The translations under genes were made by a program, and so were the position numbers. A model generated the notes under the pieces. The model worked only from the letters and a program-made list of their open reading frames with translations. It had not been told where the DNA came from and did not search any database. From positions 8,825,738 to 8,889,737 of the forward strand of contig NZ_LR593886.1 of assembly GCF_901538265.1 (NCBI RefSeq): DNA of 64,000 bases, written 5' to 3'. The stretch comes from Gemmata massiliana. GTDB taxonomy: Bacteria > Planctomycetota > Planctomycetia > Gemmatales > Gemmataceae. Of the stretch, positions 1 through 8,920 are shown piece after piece (position 1 is the first letter of the stretch; each line of letters opens with the position of its first letter).

Positions 1-3000
1 CGACCCGCAACCACCGAGGAGCGCGCGGCACTGGCCCGGTTCGGGGGCTTCGGGCCGGTCGCCCTGTCACTGTTCCCGAACCCGGCCACGGGCCGATACA
101 AGGACGAGTCGTGGGCCGCGCTGGGCGCCGAACTCCAGACGCTCCTCGCGCCCGAGGAGTACGCCAGCGCCAAGCGTACCACGTTCAACGCGTTCTACAC
201 CTCGCCCACCGTCATCACCGCGATGCACGCGGCCCTCACCCGGCTCGGGGTTCCCGACGACGCCCTGGTGCTCGAACCGGGGTGCGGCACCGGCAACTTC
301 CTGCTCCCGGGCAAGCGATATATCGGGATCGAGCAGGACTCGATCTCCGGGCGCATCGCCCGTGCCCGCCATCCCGACCAGGACGTCCGGATCGAGAACT
401 TCGCCGACACCACGCTCCCGGAACTGGACGCGGTCATCGGCAACGTGCCGTTCGCCGACGTGCGGCTCGAGTACCGCGGCCAGAAGTTCGCGCTGCACGA
501 CTTCTTCCTGGCCAAATCGGTCGACGCACTCGCACCGGGCGGGGTACTGGCGCTCGTGACCTCGCACTACACGCTCGACAAGCAAAACGGCGCGATCCGC
601 GAGTACCTGGCCGACCGGGCCGACTTCCTCGGCGCGGTCCGGCTCCCGTCCGACGCGTTCCGGCGAGAAGGAACCGCGGTCGTAACCGACATCGTGTTCC
701 TGCGCAAGCGTGCCCTCGAGGAACCCCCGGGGCACGTCGATCCCGACTGGCTGAAAGCGGCGCCGACCGAGATCGAGGGCGTCACCGTTCCCATCAACAA
801 CTACTTCCGGAACCACCCGGAGCAGGTGCTCGGCACCTACACGAGCCGGGACTCGCTCTACGGGGCGGGCTACGGGGTCCGCTCGACCGGTGACCTCGCG
901 CACCAGCTTCGGGACGCCGTCGCGCGGCTCCCCGAACTACCGGCACGACTGCCCCGCCCGCGCCCGGTCACAACGGCTGCGTTCGTGCCCCCTCCCCCCG
1001 AGCGCCACATCGCCGAGGGCAGCTTTTTTGTCCACGACCAGCGCGTTCACCAGGTCGTCGACGGCCAACCCGCCTCGGTAGTCTACGGCGGCTCGGAACT
1101 GTGGGCCCACGGCGGGCTGGTCGGTCGGCGCGTGGCCGCACTGATCGAACTGCGTGATCTCGCGCGGCACGTGTTGCAATCCCAGAACGAAGGGTGGTCC
1201 GAACTCAACCGTGCGAACGCCCGCCGCGAACTGAACCGCGCCTATGACTGGTTCGTCTCCGCCTTCGGGCCGATCAACAAGACCACGTTCAGCGCCACCG
1301 CCGACGGGTCGGTCACCCGGCGCATGCCCAACCTGGTGAAGTTCCGCGAGGATCCGGACGCCATGCTCGTGATGAGCCTGGAGGAGTACGACGAGGTCAC
1401 CGGGGAGGCGCAAAAGGCCCCGATCCTGCTCAAGGACGTGGTGGGCCGGGCCGCGCCCGTCACCGCGGTCTCGTCCGCCGAGGACGGGTTACTCGTCGCC
1501 CTCGACCAGACGGGCACGGTCGACCTCCCGTTCATCGCCCGGCTCTACGGCAGGTCCGAAGACGCGGTCATCGCCGAACTGGGCGAACGGATCTACCGGG
1601 ACCCGGAAACGCGGCACTGGGTGCCGGCCGACGAGTACCTCTCGGGCAACGTCCGGGCCAAACTCGCCGCGGCCGAGCGGGCCGGCGTCACACACAATAT
1701 TGAGGCCCTGCGCGCGGTCCAACCCGAGGACGTGCTCCCCGGCGACATCGACGCCAACCTCGGGGCGCCCTGGATCCCGTCCGAAGACGTTCAAGCGTTC
1801 GCCGCTCACCTGTTCCAGGTGCCCGCCGACGCGGTCACCGTCGCGCACCTCCCGAAAGACGCGGTGTGGGCAGTCGAAGGGGATTACCGGGCCCAGCGCG
1901 CGGTCGCGGTCACGGCCGATTACGGCACCGAGCGGGCCGGCGGGCTGTGGCTCCTGGAGCTGGCGCTCAACATGAAGGCCCCGGTGATTTACGACCCCGA
2001 CCCGACCGACCCCGACAAGCGGGTGGTGAACCCGGAGGCCACGCTCGCCGCCAAGGAGAAGCAGAAGCTCATCCGGGACCAGTTCCGCGCCTGGGTCTTC
2101 GCCGACCCGGACCGCACCGAGCGGTTGGTGCGGCTCTATAACGATGCGTTCAATAACGTGCGCCCGCGCCAGTTCGACGGGTCGCACCTGGCGTTCCCGG
2201 GGATGAGCCGGGCGGCCCCGCCCCTGCGCCCGCACCAGAAGGACGCGGTGTGGCGCGGGATGAGCGGGGGCAACACGCTCCTGGCCCACGTGGTCGGCGC
2301 CGGCAAGACCGGGTGCATGGTGGCCACCGCGATGAAGATGAAACAGGCGGGGCTGATCCGCAAGCCCCTCGTGGTGGTGCCCAATCACCTGCTCGAGCAG
2401 TTCGCCCGCGAGTTCCAGCAGTGGTACCCCAACGCCCGGCTCCTGGTGGCGGGCAGGGACGACTTCACCAGGGAGCGCCGCAAGGCCCTGACCGCGAAGA
2501 TCGCCACGGGGGACTGGGACGCGGTGATCGTGACCCACTCCGGGTTCGAGCGGATCGGGATGTCGCGGGACTTCCAGGCGCGGTTCCTGCGCGAGCAGAT
2601 CGCCGAGTACGACCGCTTACTCACCGACCGGGCCGCGGACCGTGACTCGAGGGCCCGCCGCAACATCCTCAAATCCCTCGAGAAGCAGAAGGCGGCGCGC
2701 GAGGCGCGGCTCAAGAACCTCCTGGCGGCCGACAAGAAGGACGACGGACTGGTGTTCGACGAACTGGGCGTGGACCACATTCTGATCGATGAGGCCCATT
2801 ACTTTAAAAATCTCGAAACCGCGACCAAGATGGACCGGGTGGCGGGGATCCAGACGGGCGGGTCCGAGCGCGCGTTTGATCTGTTCATGAAGTGCCGGTA
2901 CCTGCACGAGCGGCGCCCCGGGCACGGGGTCACGTTCGCCACCGGCACCCCGGTCTCCAACACGCTGGTCGAACTGTACACGCTACAGCGGTTCCTCGAT

Positions 3001-4905
3001 CCCGAGGGGCTCACGAGCCGGGGCCTCGAGCACTTCGACGCCTGGGCCGCGACGTTCGGCGAGGTCGTCGAGGCGATGGAGATTTCGCCCGACGGGAAGA
3101 CCCTCAAGCCCCGGTCGCGGTTCGCCAAGTTCGTGAACCTGCCCGAACTGCAGCAGATGTTCCGCCAGTTCGCCGACGTGCGGACCGCGGAGATGCTGAA
3201 CCTGCCCCGGCCCGCGCTCGAGGGCGGCAAGCCGCACGTCGTCGCGTGCCCCATGTCCACCGAACAGCAGGCGCTCCAGCAGGAACTCGTCGCGCGGTAC
3301 GAGCGCGTCCGTTCGCAGAAGATCGACCCGCGCGAGGACAACGCGCTGGCGATCACGACCGACGGGCGGAAACTGGCCCTGGACGCCCGGATGCTCGCGG
3401 CGACCGCGCCCGATTTCCCCGGATCCAAGGTGAACGCGATGACGGAGAAGGCGATCACCGTCTGGGAGCGGACCGCCGAATCGCGCGGGACGCAACTGAT
3501 CTTCTGCGACATGGGCGTGCACCCGACCCCGTGGGGGTACGGCGCCTACGACGAGATCGTCGCGAAGCTGGTTCAACGGGGCGTGCCGCGCGAACAGATC
3601 ACGGTGATCGGGGAGGCCGACTCGGACGCGAAGAAACAGGCCCTGTTCGAGAAGGTGCGCCAGGGCACGGTACGGGTCCTGATGGGGAGCACCGCGAAGA
3701 TGGGGACCGGGACCAACGTGCAGACGCGCCTGGTAGCGGTACATCACCTGGACGCCCCGTGGAAGCCGGCCGAGGTCGAGCAGCGCGACGGGCGCATCTT
3801 GAGGCAGGGGAACACCAACGCCGAGGTGGCCGTGTACCGGTACGTCACGGAAGGGAGCTTCGACGCGTACATGTGGCAGGCGCTCGAGACCAAGGCCAAG
3901 TTCATTTCGCAGGTGATGACCGGCGAGGCGGCGGCGCGCCGGGCCGAGGACGTGGGGGGCCAGGAGCTGTCCTACGCCGAGGTGAAGGCCATCGCGTCGG
4001 GCAATCCGGCGGTGCTGGTGCTGGCCGGGGCCGACGCCGAGTTGCAGCGCCTCGCGGTCCTGCGGCGCAACCACGCCGACGAACAGTACCTGGCGCGCCG
4101 ACGGCTGCGCGAGTTGCCCGATCACATCGCGCGCCTCGAGAACCGGACCGCCGCCGTGCGAGCGGATCAGGCGACCGTCGCGGGCGGGGACGCCGGGGGC
4201 GTCACCATTGGCGGCACGAGCGTCCCCGTGCGGGACGCTCATGCCGCCCTCGCCCGCGCGCTGGAACGGGTGCCCGGAACGGCCGACCGGCGGTTCGCGC
4301 TCGGTCGGTACCGGGGCCTGGTGTTCGGAATCGAGCACCACGGGAACCGCGCCGAGGTGTACCTCACCGGGCGCGCCGACCTGAGCGTCCCGCTCGCGCC
4401 CGAGGCGCGCGGCGCGCGGGCCGTGCTCAACGCCCTGAACCGGGTCGTCGACTCGTACGCCGAGCGGCTCGGGGCCGACACGAGGGAGTTGGAACTGGCC
4501 CGCGCGCAGTTCCGCGACTACGAGGCCCGACTGGGCCGTCCCTTCGCCCACGCCGCGTACCTCGATGAGTTGACGGACGTGCGCGACCGGCTGAAGGCGG
4601 CGCTGTCCGGCGCGCCCACCGAGGGCGAACCGGACGCGGCGGAACTGGCCGAACGAATCACGGCGCTGAAAGCGGCGCACGGCGCCGAGGCCGTGTCCGC
4701 GCCCATTCGGGACCGCCCGGTCGTGGCGCCGTCCGAAACGCGCTCCGCTCCCGCCCCGATCGAGGACGTACCCGGTCCGGAAGTGGTACCCGATGTTGTG
4801 CCCCCGGTGCCCGACGCGCCGCCCCCGAGCGACGACGAGGGCGCGGCCGCGGGCCTGTTGCGCACCCGGGTTAAACCGACCGGAACTCAGCCGGGCCTGT
4901 TCTGA
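1..4905 (+). CDS. DNA methylase-helicase fusion, DarB-like (5' end outside window)
   Basis: The frame is open from base 1, so the first internal ATG at 223 is not the true start; 1634 residues are visible. Near residues 91-100 is a class I SAM-binding motif (LEPGCGTGNF). It is followed by an N-V-P-F motif at about N148, which replaces the NPPY of N6-adenine methylases. The second half is an SF2/SNF2-type helicase: Walker A GAGKT (K769), DEAH box at about D930, and a motif VI-like segment ending in QRDGRILRQGN. The tail is charged and low-complexity. Such methylase-helicase giants occur on phages and plasmids; P1 DarB is the best-known type and protects incoming DNA. The family and enzymatic halves are clear, while an anti-restriction role is inferred from plasmid context (parA and rep downstream). 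Confidence 0.85.
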   Translation, partial: RPATTEERAALARFGGFGPVALSLFPNPATGRYKDESWAALGAELQTLLAPEEYASAKRTTFNAFYTSPTVITAMHAALTRLGVPDDALVLEPGCGTGNFLLPGKRYIGIEQDSISGRIARARHPDQDVRIENFADTTLPELDAVIGNVPFADVRLEYRGQKFALHDFFLAKSVDALAPGGVLALVTSHYTLDKQNGAIREYLADRADFLGAVRLPSDAFRREGTAVVTDIVFLRKRALEEPPGHVDPDWLKAAPTEIEGVTVPINNYFRNHPEQVLGTYTSRDSLYGAGYGVRSTGDLAHQLRDAVARLPELPARLPRPRPVTTAAFVPPPPERHIAEGSFFVHDQRVHQVVDGQPASVVYGGSELWAHGGLVGRRVAALIELRDLARHVLQSQNEGWSELNRANARRELNRAYDWFVSAFGPINKTTFSATADGSVTRRMPNLVKFREDPDAMLVMSLEEYDEVTGEAQKAPILLKDVVGRAAPVTAVSSAEDGLLVALDQTGTVDLPFIARLYGRSEDAVIAELGERIYRDPETRHWVPADEYLSGNVRAKLAAAERAGVTHNIEALRAVQPEDVLPGDIDANLGAPWIPSEDVQAFAAHLFQVPADAVTVAHLPKDAVWAVEGDYRAQRAVAVTADYGTERAGGLWLLELALNMKAPVIYDPDPTDPDKRVVNPEATLAAKEKQKLIRDQFRAWVFADPDRTERLVRLYNDAFNNVRPRQFDGSHLAFPGMSRAAPPLRPHQKDAVWRGMSGGNTLLAHVVGAGKTGCMVATAMKMKQAGLIRKPLVVVPNHLLEQFAREFQQWYPNARLLVAGRDDFTRERRKALTAKIATGDWDAVIVTHSGFERIGMSRDFQARFLREQIAEYDRLLTDRAADRDSRARRNILKSLEKQKAAREARLKNLLAADKKDDGLVFDELGVDHILIDEAHYFKNLETATKMDRVAGIQTGGSERAFDLFMKCRYLHERRPGHGVTFATGTPVSNTLVELYTLQRFLDPEGLTSRGLEHFDAWAATFGEVVEAMEISPDGKTLKPRSRFAKFVNLPELQQMFRQFADVRTAEMLNLPRPALEGGKPHVVACPMSTEQQALQQELVARYERVRSQKIDPREDNALAITTDGRKLALDARMLAATAPDFPGSKVNAMTEKAITVWERTAESRGTQLIFCDMGVHPTPWGYGAYDEIVAKLVQRGVPREQITVIGEADSDAKKQALFEKVRQGTVRVLMGSTAKMGTGTNVQTRLVAVHHLDAPWKPAEVEQRDGRILRQGNTNAEVAVYRYVTEGSFDAYMWQALETKAKFISQVMTGEAAARRAEDVGGQELSYAEVKAIASGNPAVLVLAGADAELQRLAVLRRNHADEQYLARRRLRELPDHIARLENRTAAVRADQATVAGGDAGGVTIGGTSVPVRDAHAALARALERVPGTADRRFALGRYRGLVFGIEHHGNRAEVYLTGRADLSVPLAPEARGARAVLNALNRVVDSYAERLGADTRELELARAQFRDYEARLGRPFAHAAYLDELTDVRDRLKAALSGAPTEGEPDAAELAERITALKAAHGAEAVSAPIRDRPVVAPSETRSAPAPIEDVPGPEVVPDVVPPVPDAPPPSDDEGAAAGLLRTRVKPTGTQPGLF

Positions 4906-4994
4906 TCGTCCCGGCCGACCGGGCCTCCGGTCCGCGAGCACGCACGTGTCCGAACGACGGCCTGGCATTTCCGGATCGACAGCCGGCTTGCTTG

Positions 4995-5042
4995 CCAGCT
5001 TGCCAGCTTGCTTGCCGGCCGACAAGCAAGCTGGCAAGCTGG
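4995..5042. repeat. 20-bp perfect inverted repeat with 8-nt spacer
   Basis: The left arm 4995-5014 (CCAGCTTGCCAGCTTGCTTG) is exactly complementary to 5023-5042, with spacer CCGGCCGA. The arms are themselves built of a repeated CCAGCTTG unit. It lies between the methylase-helicase stop and the next gene, with no T-tract, so it is more like a protein-binding or cruciform site than a standard terminator. Related CTGGC/GCCAG motifs recur upstream of parA. Confidence 0.85.
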
Positions 5043-5138
5043 GTGGTGAGCACGGGTTCGGCGGACGCGGAACGGAGCGGTAGACAACCCGGGCGGCATG
5101 TGTTACCCGTCGCCGGATCACTGCCACCGCGAGCCCGT

Positions 5139-5690
5139 ATGACCGATCCCGCTCTCCACGACGCCCTTCCCGGCACGCCCCTCGAACTCCCGGTGCCGCC
5201 CGAACTGGCCGAGGCCCTCGGGTACCCCGGGCGCGCCCGGTTCGTGGCCTTTTACATCAGCCCGTTCGGGGACGACCTGATGCACGCGGACGGGCGCGAC
5301 TCGGGCTCGGGCCACAGCTGGACGTTCCTCGCGTACAAAAGGCACTGGGCCGTGGCCGGGCTCCTGGCCCCGTGGGACCTGGGCTCACCAGACACGCGCG
5401 GCGAGTTTTGGCTCGTGCTCGATCGGTTCGGGGCGCGCGCCAGTGTGGCCCCGGCGGGCGAAGCCGAAACCTTCCTGCGCGGTCAGCACGCGCCGGCGCC
5501 CGAACTGACGCCCGACGAGGCCCGGACCCTGCGAGCCGAGATCGCGCGGACCCTTGATGAGTGGCGGACGCGCGCGGTGGACCCGGACGAGGTGCGGCGC
5601 CTGATGGACGAGCACCGGGACCGGGTCGAGCGCGTGATGGCGTTCCTGGACGCGTGCCCGACGGCCCCGGAACCGCCGGGCCGGACCTGA
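5139..5690 (+). CDS. hypothetical protein (183 aa)
   Basis: The open frame extends upstream to 4992, but that stretch would translate the inverted repeat. The ATG at 5139 gives a sensible N-terminus (MTDPALHDALPG). The product is soluble and acidic, with no signal peptide. The N-terminal half has aromatic-rich strands (FVAFYISPFGDDLM, SWTFLAYKRHW) and the C-terminal half is a predicted long charged helix (residues about 120-170). I do not recognise the family. It lies between the methylase-helicase and parA on the same strand and probably belongs to the plasmid module. Confidence 0.7.
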   Translation: MTDPALHDALPGTPLELPVPPELAEALGYPGRARFVAFYISPFGDDLMHADGRDSGSGHSWTFLAYKRHWAVAGLLAPWDLGSPDTRGEFWLVLDRFGARASVAPAGEAETFLRGQHAPAPELTPDEARTLRAEIARTLDEWRTRAVDPDEVRRLMDEHRDRVERVMAFLDACPTAPEPPGRT

Positions 5691-6454
5691 ACCGACGCGT
5701 TGGGGTACACACACACGGGCACGTCAGGGACGGTGCGACCGTTTAATGGCTCGTGGGCACGAGGCCGTTGCGCGCGGGATCCGGTCGCGCAACATCTCGC
5801 ATCAATACAAGATCGCATCGGTCGCGAGTCATGACTTCGTGGCACACCAACGAGCGCAATCCGTTTACTCCGGGCGCCGTGACGGATGGGTTCTGCTCGT
5901 CTTTCGTCCCTGGTCCTCGACACGCTCCCACGAGTGTGAATGAGGCTGGTTCGGTGCCACTCGCCGCCGGTGAGTCAGTCAACTGAGTTACTTGAGTACG
6001 AATCAGAATGTGATTCAGACGTCTTCCCTCAACTCCGTTGAGGACGAATTTCGCCGCGAAACGCGCCCGACCGGCTTTCCGGGCACTCGTTTGGACAGTC
6101 CACTGACTTACGTGCCGGCCGACGGGACGGCTCGCCACCCGGCCGGCCGATATGACGGCCTTCTGGCTTTCACGACGGCCCGTCGGGCCACTGTCCGGAC
6201 CGCACGTCAGCCCGCCGGGTTGCTGGCTTGTCAGCCGGCCATTCGGCCGGCATGCTGACAAGCCGTCTTGCTGGCATGCTGGCTCGTCAGCAAGACGGCA
6301 GGCAGGTTTTCCAACCGGGTGGCCCACCATCCGGCCGCAACTCTGGCTGGCGAGCCAGCGGGCCGTGTTGCCGGAATGCCACACGGCCGACAAACCTGTC
6401 GTCGGGCCGCACATCCCGCTTGCCCGGCGCCAACAATGGCGCTACGGTCGGGGC
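5691..6454. other. 764-nt non-coding region upstream of parA
   Basis: No convincing gene is visible here. Open frames on both strands have compositions typical of shadow translation. From about 6150 the sequence is dense in nested inverted repeats, annotated separately. The first 450 bases are less GC-rich than the neighbours and hold nothing I recognise. Confidence 0.6.
6225..6388. repeat. cluster of inverted repeats upstream of parA (candidate centromere/operator)
   Basis: Four inverted repeats can be read directly. GGCTTGTCAGC (6225-6235) pairs with 6254-6264, with an inner CGGCC/GGCCG stem. GCCGTCTTGCTG (6262-6273) pairs with 6288-6299. GCTGGC (6346-6351) pairs with 6354-6359. GGCCGTGT (6361-6368) pairs with 6381-6388. 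All lie within 230 bases of the parA start. Repeats in front of a parA gene are the usual place for a parS-like centromere or for autoregulation by the partition complex; that role is inferred. Confidence 0.6.
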
Positions 6455-7153
6455 ATGATTATTGTCCTCGCGAACTCCAAGGGCGGGGTCGGCAAAACGT
6501 CGATCTCGGTGCACCTGGCGGCCTGGCTGGCCGAACAGGGGCACTCGGTCGTGCTCGCCGACTGCGACGCACAGGAGTCCTCGAGCGAGTGGGTCGCCGA
6601 AGCCGCGCCCGGGATCCGCACGGTCCGGCTCGCGGACCCGACCGCGATCCTCGACGCCATGCCCCAACTGGCCCAGGAGGCCGACTTCGTGGTCGCCGAC
6701 GGGCCCGGGAGCAACACCGAGACGAGCCGCGCGCTGCTGCTCCGGGCCGACCTCGCGCTAGTCCCGTGCAAGGCGTCCATGCTCGAGGTCCGGGCCCTGG
6801 CACAAGCCACGACCGTGCTGCGCCAGTCCCAGGACATCCGCCAGGGCAAGCCCGACGCGGTGATCGTGCTCTCGATGGTGGGCAAGCGGTACCGGCTCAC
6901 CCAGGACATGAAGGACGCGGCCGCGGCCCTCGAGTTGCCCCTGGCCCGGACGGCGCTCACGCTCAAGCAGATTTACGCGGACGCCCCGGGCCAGGGGACC
7001 GTGGTGTGGCGCATGGGCACCCGGGGGCGCGAGGCCGCCGCGGAGATGGAGGCCCTGTTCCGCGAGGTGCTGCCCCATGCGGTGGCCCGGAAGACGCGCC
7101 GGAGCAAGCCGGTCGACGTGACGCAACACGAAGCGAAGAGGAGGTGGGGATGA
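6455..7153 (+). CDS. parA: ParA-family partition ATPase
   Basis: 232 residues starting at ATG 6455 (MIIVLANSKGGVGKTS); the longer open frame from 6152 runs through the inverted repeats and is not credible. It has the deviant Walker A KGGVGKTS near residues 9-16, the ADCDAQ switch strand near residue 38, and a Walker B-type VVADGPG. Length and layout fit the short, plasmid-type ParA ATPases (no N-terminal DNA-binding domain), which segregate DNA with a small partner protein at a centromere site. Its stop overlaps the next ATG (ATGA), so the pair is translationally coupled. Confidence 0.9.
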   Translation: MIIVLANSKGGVGKTSISVHLAAWLAEQGHSVVLADCDAQESSSEWVAEAAPGIRTVRLADPTAILDAMPQLAQEADFVVADGPGSNTETSRALLLRADLALVPCKASMLEVRALAQATTVLRQSQDIRQGKPDAVIVLSMVGKRYRLTQDMKDAAAALELPLARTALTLKQIYADAPGQGTVVWRMGTRGREAAAEMEALFREVLPHAVARKTRRSKPVDVTQHEAKRRWG

Positions 7154-7443
7154 GCGAACGCCGTCCACTGATCGAGGGGCTGAAACCGGTCCCGGCGAAC
7201 GACCCGCGGGTCGAGAAGGAGTTCGTGTTCGGGGGCCGCGAGCGCCCGATCCCGCCCGTGGAACGCACGGTGGCGGTGCCGGTGCGGGCCCCGCTCACGA
7301 CCCGGATCCGGGCCGACTATGTGGCCGCACTCAAGCGCGCCAGCCTCACGCGGCAACTCGACGGCCAGATCCCGAACTCGGTCCAGGAGTTCCTGGAAGA
7401 GGCCCTGGAACCGTGGCTCCGGTCCCACGGGTACATCCCGTAG
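7150..7443 (+). CDS. small ParA-partner-like protein, possible ribbon-helix-helix
   Basis: 97 residues; the ATG at 7150 shares bases with the parA TGA (ATGA). The N-terminal half is basic and proline-rich. The C-terminal half (about residues 48-93: TTRIRADYVAALKRASLTRQ, then QEFLEEALEPWLRSHG) has the strand-helix-helix pattern of small DNA-binding proteins of the CopG/ParG kind. Coupling to a short ParA makes it the best candidate for the centromere-binding partner. The role is inferred from position and pattern, not from a recognised family match. Confidence 0.65.
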   Translation: MSERRPLIEGLKPVPANDPRVEKEFVFGGRERPIPPVERTVAVPVRAPLTTRIRADYVAALKRASLTRQLDGQIPNSVQEFLEEALEPWLRSHGYIP

Positions 7444-8363
7444 CGGTCGTGGGCACGCTCACCGACGGCCTGCACCTGACCCGGACCCAGCGCAAGCGCC
7501 TGGACGCCGCGAGCGCGATCATGACCGCCCGGCCCGAGCGCATCGACTTCCTGCACACGGTCCAGTGCCAGTGCGGGATCCCGTACGGGAACCCGGGCGA
7601 CGAGGTACGCGAGTGGGAGCGCAAGCAGGGCCTGGCGACGCTCCGAATCGAGGCCGGGTCGGCATACGATCCCGCGACCGGGGACTTTGTCCGGCTCGGG
7701 CTCCCGTACGGGGAGAAGCCCCGGCTCGTGCTCATCCACCTGGCCACCGAGGCGATCCGCACGGGTTCGCCCGTGGTGGACGTGGAGGACTCGATGACCG
7801 CGTTCGCGCGGGCCCTGGGGATCGCGGTCAACGGCCCGCACCTGCGCCACTTGAAGGACCAGTTGTCCCGATTAGCCGCGGCGACAGTGCGCATGGGTAT
7901 GGTCGAGGGGGGCCGGGCCGTGCAGTTCAACACCCAAATCGTCAGCGCGTTCGACCTGTGGTACCCGACCGAACCGGGTCAGCGCATGCTCTGGCCCTCG
8001 ACCGTGCGCCTGAGCGCCGAGTACTTCGCCAGTTTGGAGCGGCACGCGGTCCCGCTCGACCGTCGGGCCGTGGGCGCGCTGTCCGGTTCGGCCCTGGCCC
8101 TGGACGTGTACACGTGGCTGGCACAGCGCCTGCACCGGGTTCCGGCGGGCAAACCTCAATTCATTCCCTGGACCGGGGTGTACGACCAGTTCGGTCAGGG
8201 GTACGCGCGGATCCGGGACTTCCGGCGCCGGTTCCTCGAGACGCTCCGGCAGGTCCAGGCCGTGTACCCGCAGGCGCGGCTTTCGGCGGACGAGAAGGGC
8301 GTGACCCTGGAGCACAGCCCGCCGCCGGTAAGCGGACGCTTGAACACATTGCTCATCGGGTAA
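7413..8363 (+). CDS. RepA-type plasmid replication initiator
   Basis: 316 residues if the GTG at 7413 is used; a second in-frame GTG at 7449 would remove the 31-base overlap with the previous gene. The layout resembles the plasmid-encoded RepA family: an N-terminal QCQCGIPYGNPGDEVREWER segment, a central helical region (SMTAFARALGIAVNGPHLRHLKDQL), and a C-terminal block around ALDVYTWLAQRLHRV and WTGVYDQFGQGYARIRDFRR. Proteins of this type bind iterons and open the origin. Four iteron-like repeats begin 270 bases downstream, as expected for an iteron-controlled replicon. Confidence 0.8.
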   Translation: MAPVPRVHPVAVVGTLTDGLHLTRTQRKRLDAASAIMTARPERIDFLHTVQCQCGIPYGNPGDEVREWERKQGLATLRIEAGSAYDPATGDFVRLGLPYGEKPRLVLIHLATEAIRTGSPVVDVEDSMTAFARALGIAVNGPHLRHLKDQLSRLAAATVRMGMVEGGRAVQFNTQIVSAFDLWYPTEPGQRMLWPSTVRLSAEYFASLERHAVPLDRRAVGALSGSALALDVYTWLAQRLHRVPAGKPQFIPWTGVYDQFGQGYARIRDFRRRFLETLRQVQAVYPQARLSADEKGVTLEHSPPPVSGRLNTLLIG

Positions 8364-8920
8364 TTCGCCCCGATGGGAGTGCCCTTCACAATCGGTCAGA
8401 AACGGGTCACAGAAGCACGAAAGGTACGGACGGGTAGCGTGTGACCGACCCGAGCCTTCCGCTACTGGAAGGGGCGTTTCCGGTGCTCGGACGAGGGAGC
8501 GAACCCGGGACGTCACCACACACGGCCCTGAATGACACGGGACGCGATCGATCCCCGGTCGGGGAAGTTATCCCCGTTATCCACCGAAACGAGCCCCCAA
8601 CTATCGGAAGAAATAAAGGTGTATATAGGTTTGAGCGACCAAGTGTACGTGGAGCCCCCGCGGAAACGGGTGGGCGGGCGCGACCAAGTGTACGTAACGG
8701 GCGCGACCAAGTGTGCGGGGATAACTCCAGAGCGCGACCAAGTGTACGTGGAAAACTCGGACGAAGATGAACTGGCGTGTAAAAATTTTTGTCCCGCTTG
8801 TGAGCAGCGATTTCCGACCCGCGGTACGACGGGCGCGGCCGTCTCTTAAGGGGAAACGCGGGCCGGCACTATTTCAATTATCGAGTAGGGAACCCGCCTT
8901 ACAGAAACGATTCGACATTC
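8364..8920. other. origin-like non-coding region downstream of rep
   Basis: No gene is supported here; two small open frames cross the iterons and are rejected. In order it holds about 200 bases without features, two tandem DnaA-box-like 9-mers at 8568-8585 (TTATCCCCG, then TTATCCACC, one mismatch from TTATCCACA), an AT-richer stretch 8600-8634, four iterons 8635-8749, and an A/T run near 8778. This order is that of an iteron-type replication origin. Function is inferred. Confidence 0.75.
8635..8749 (+). repeat. four 16-bp iterons, GCGACCAAGTGTACGT
   Basis: The copies are at 8635-8650, 8680-8695, 8703-8718 (last bases diverge: GTGTGCGG) and 8734-8749. All have the same orientation. Start-to-start distances are 45, 23 and 31 bases, close to 4, 2 and 3 helical turns, so an initiator would bind the same DNA face. 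Copies 1 and 4 also share the following GGA. Confidence 0.9.

Noticed and set aside
2983-5127. 714-residue minus-strand open frame opposite the methylase-helicase
   Set aside because: It is rich in G, R, V and P with no motif, as expected for the antisense of a high-GC gene. The plus-strand gene has all family motifs.
5743-6414. 223-residue minus-strand frame upstream of parA
   Set aside because: It translates the inverted-repeat region, with repeated CQ/ACRL-type peptides, no ribosome-binding site and no motif.
8635-8749. CRISPR array
   Set aside because: The repeats are only 16 bp, four in number, with unequal spacers, and no cas gene is present. Iterons fit better.
8441-8849. Two small plus-strand frames over the iterons
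   Set aside because: They simply translate the repeat array (repeated DQVYV) and lack start signals.
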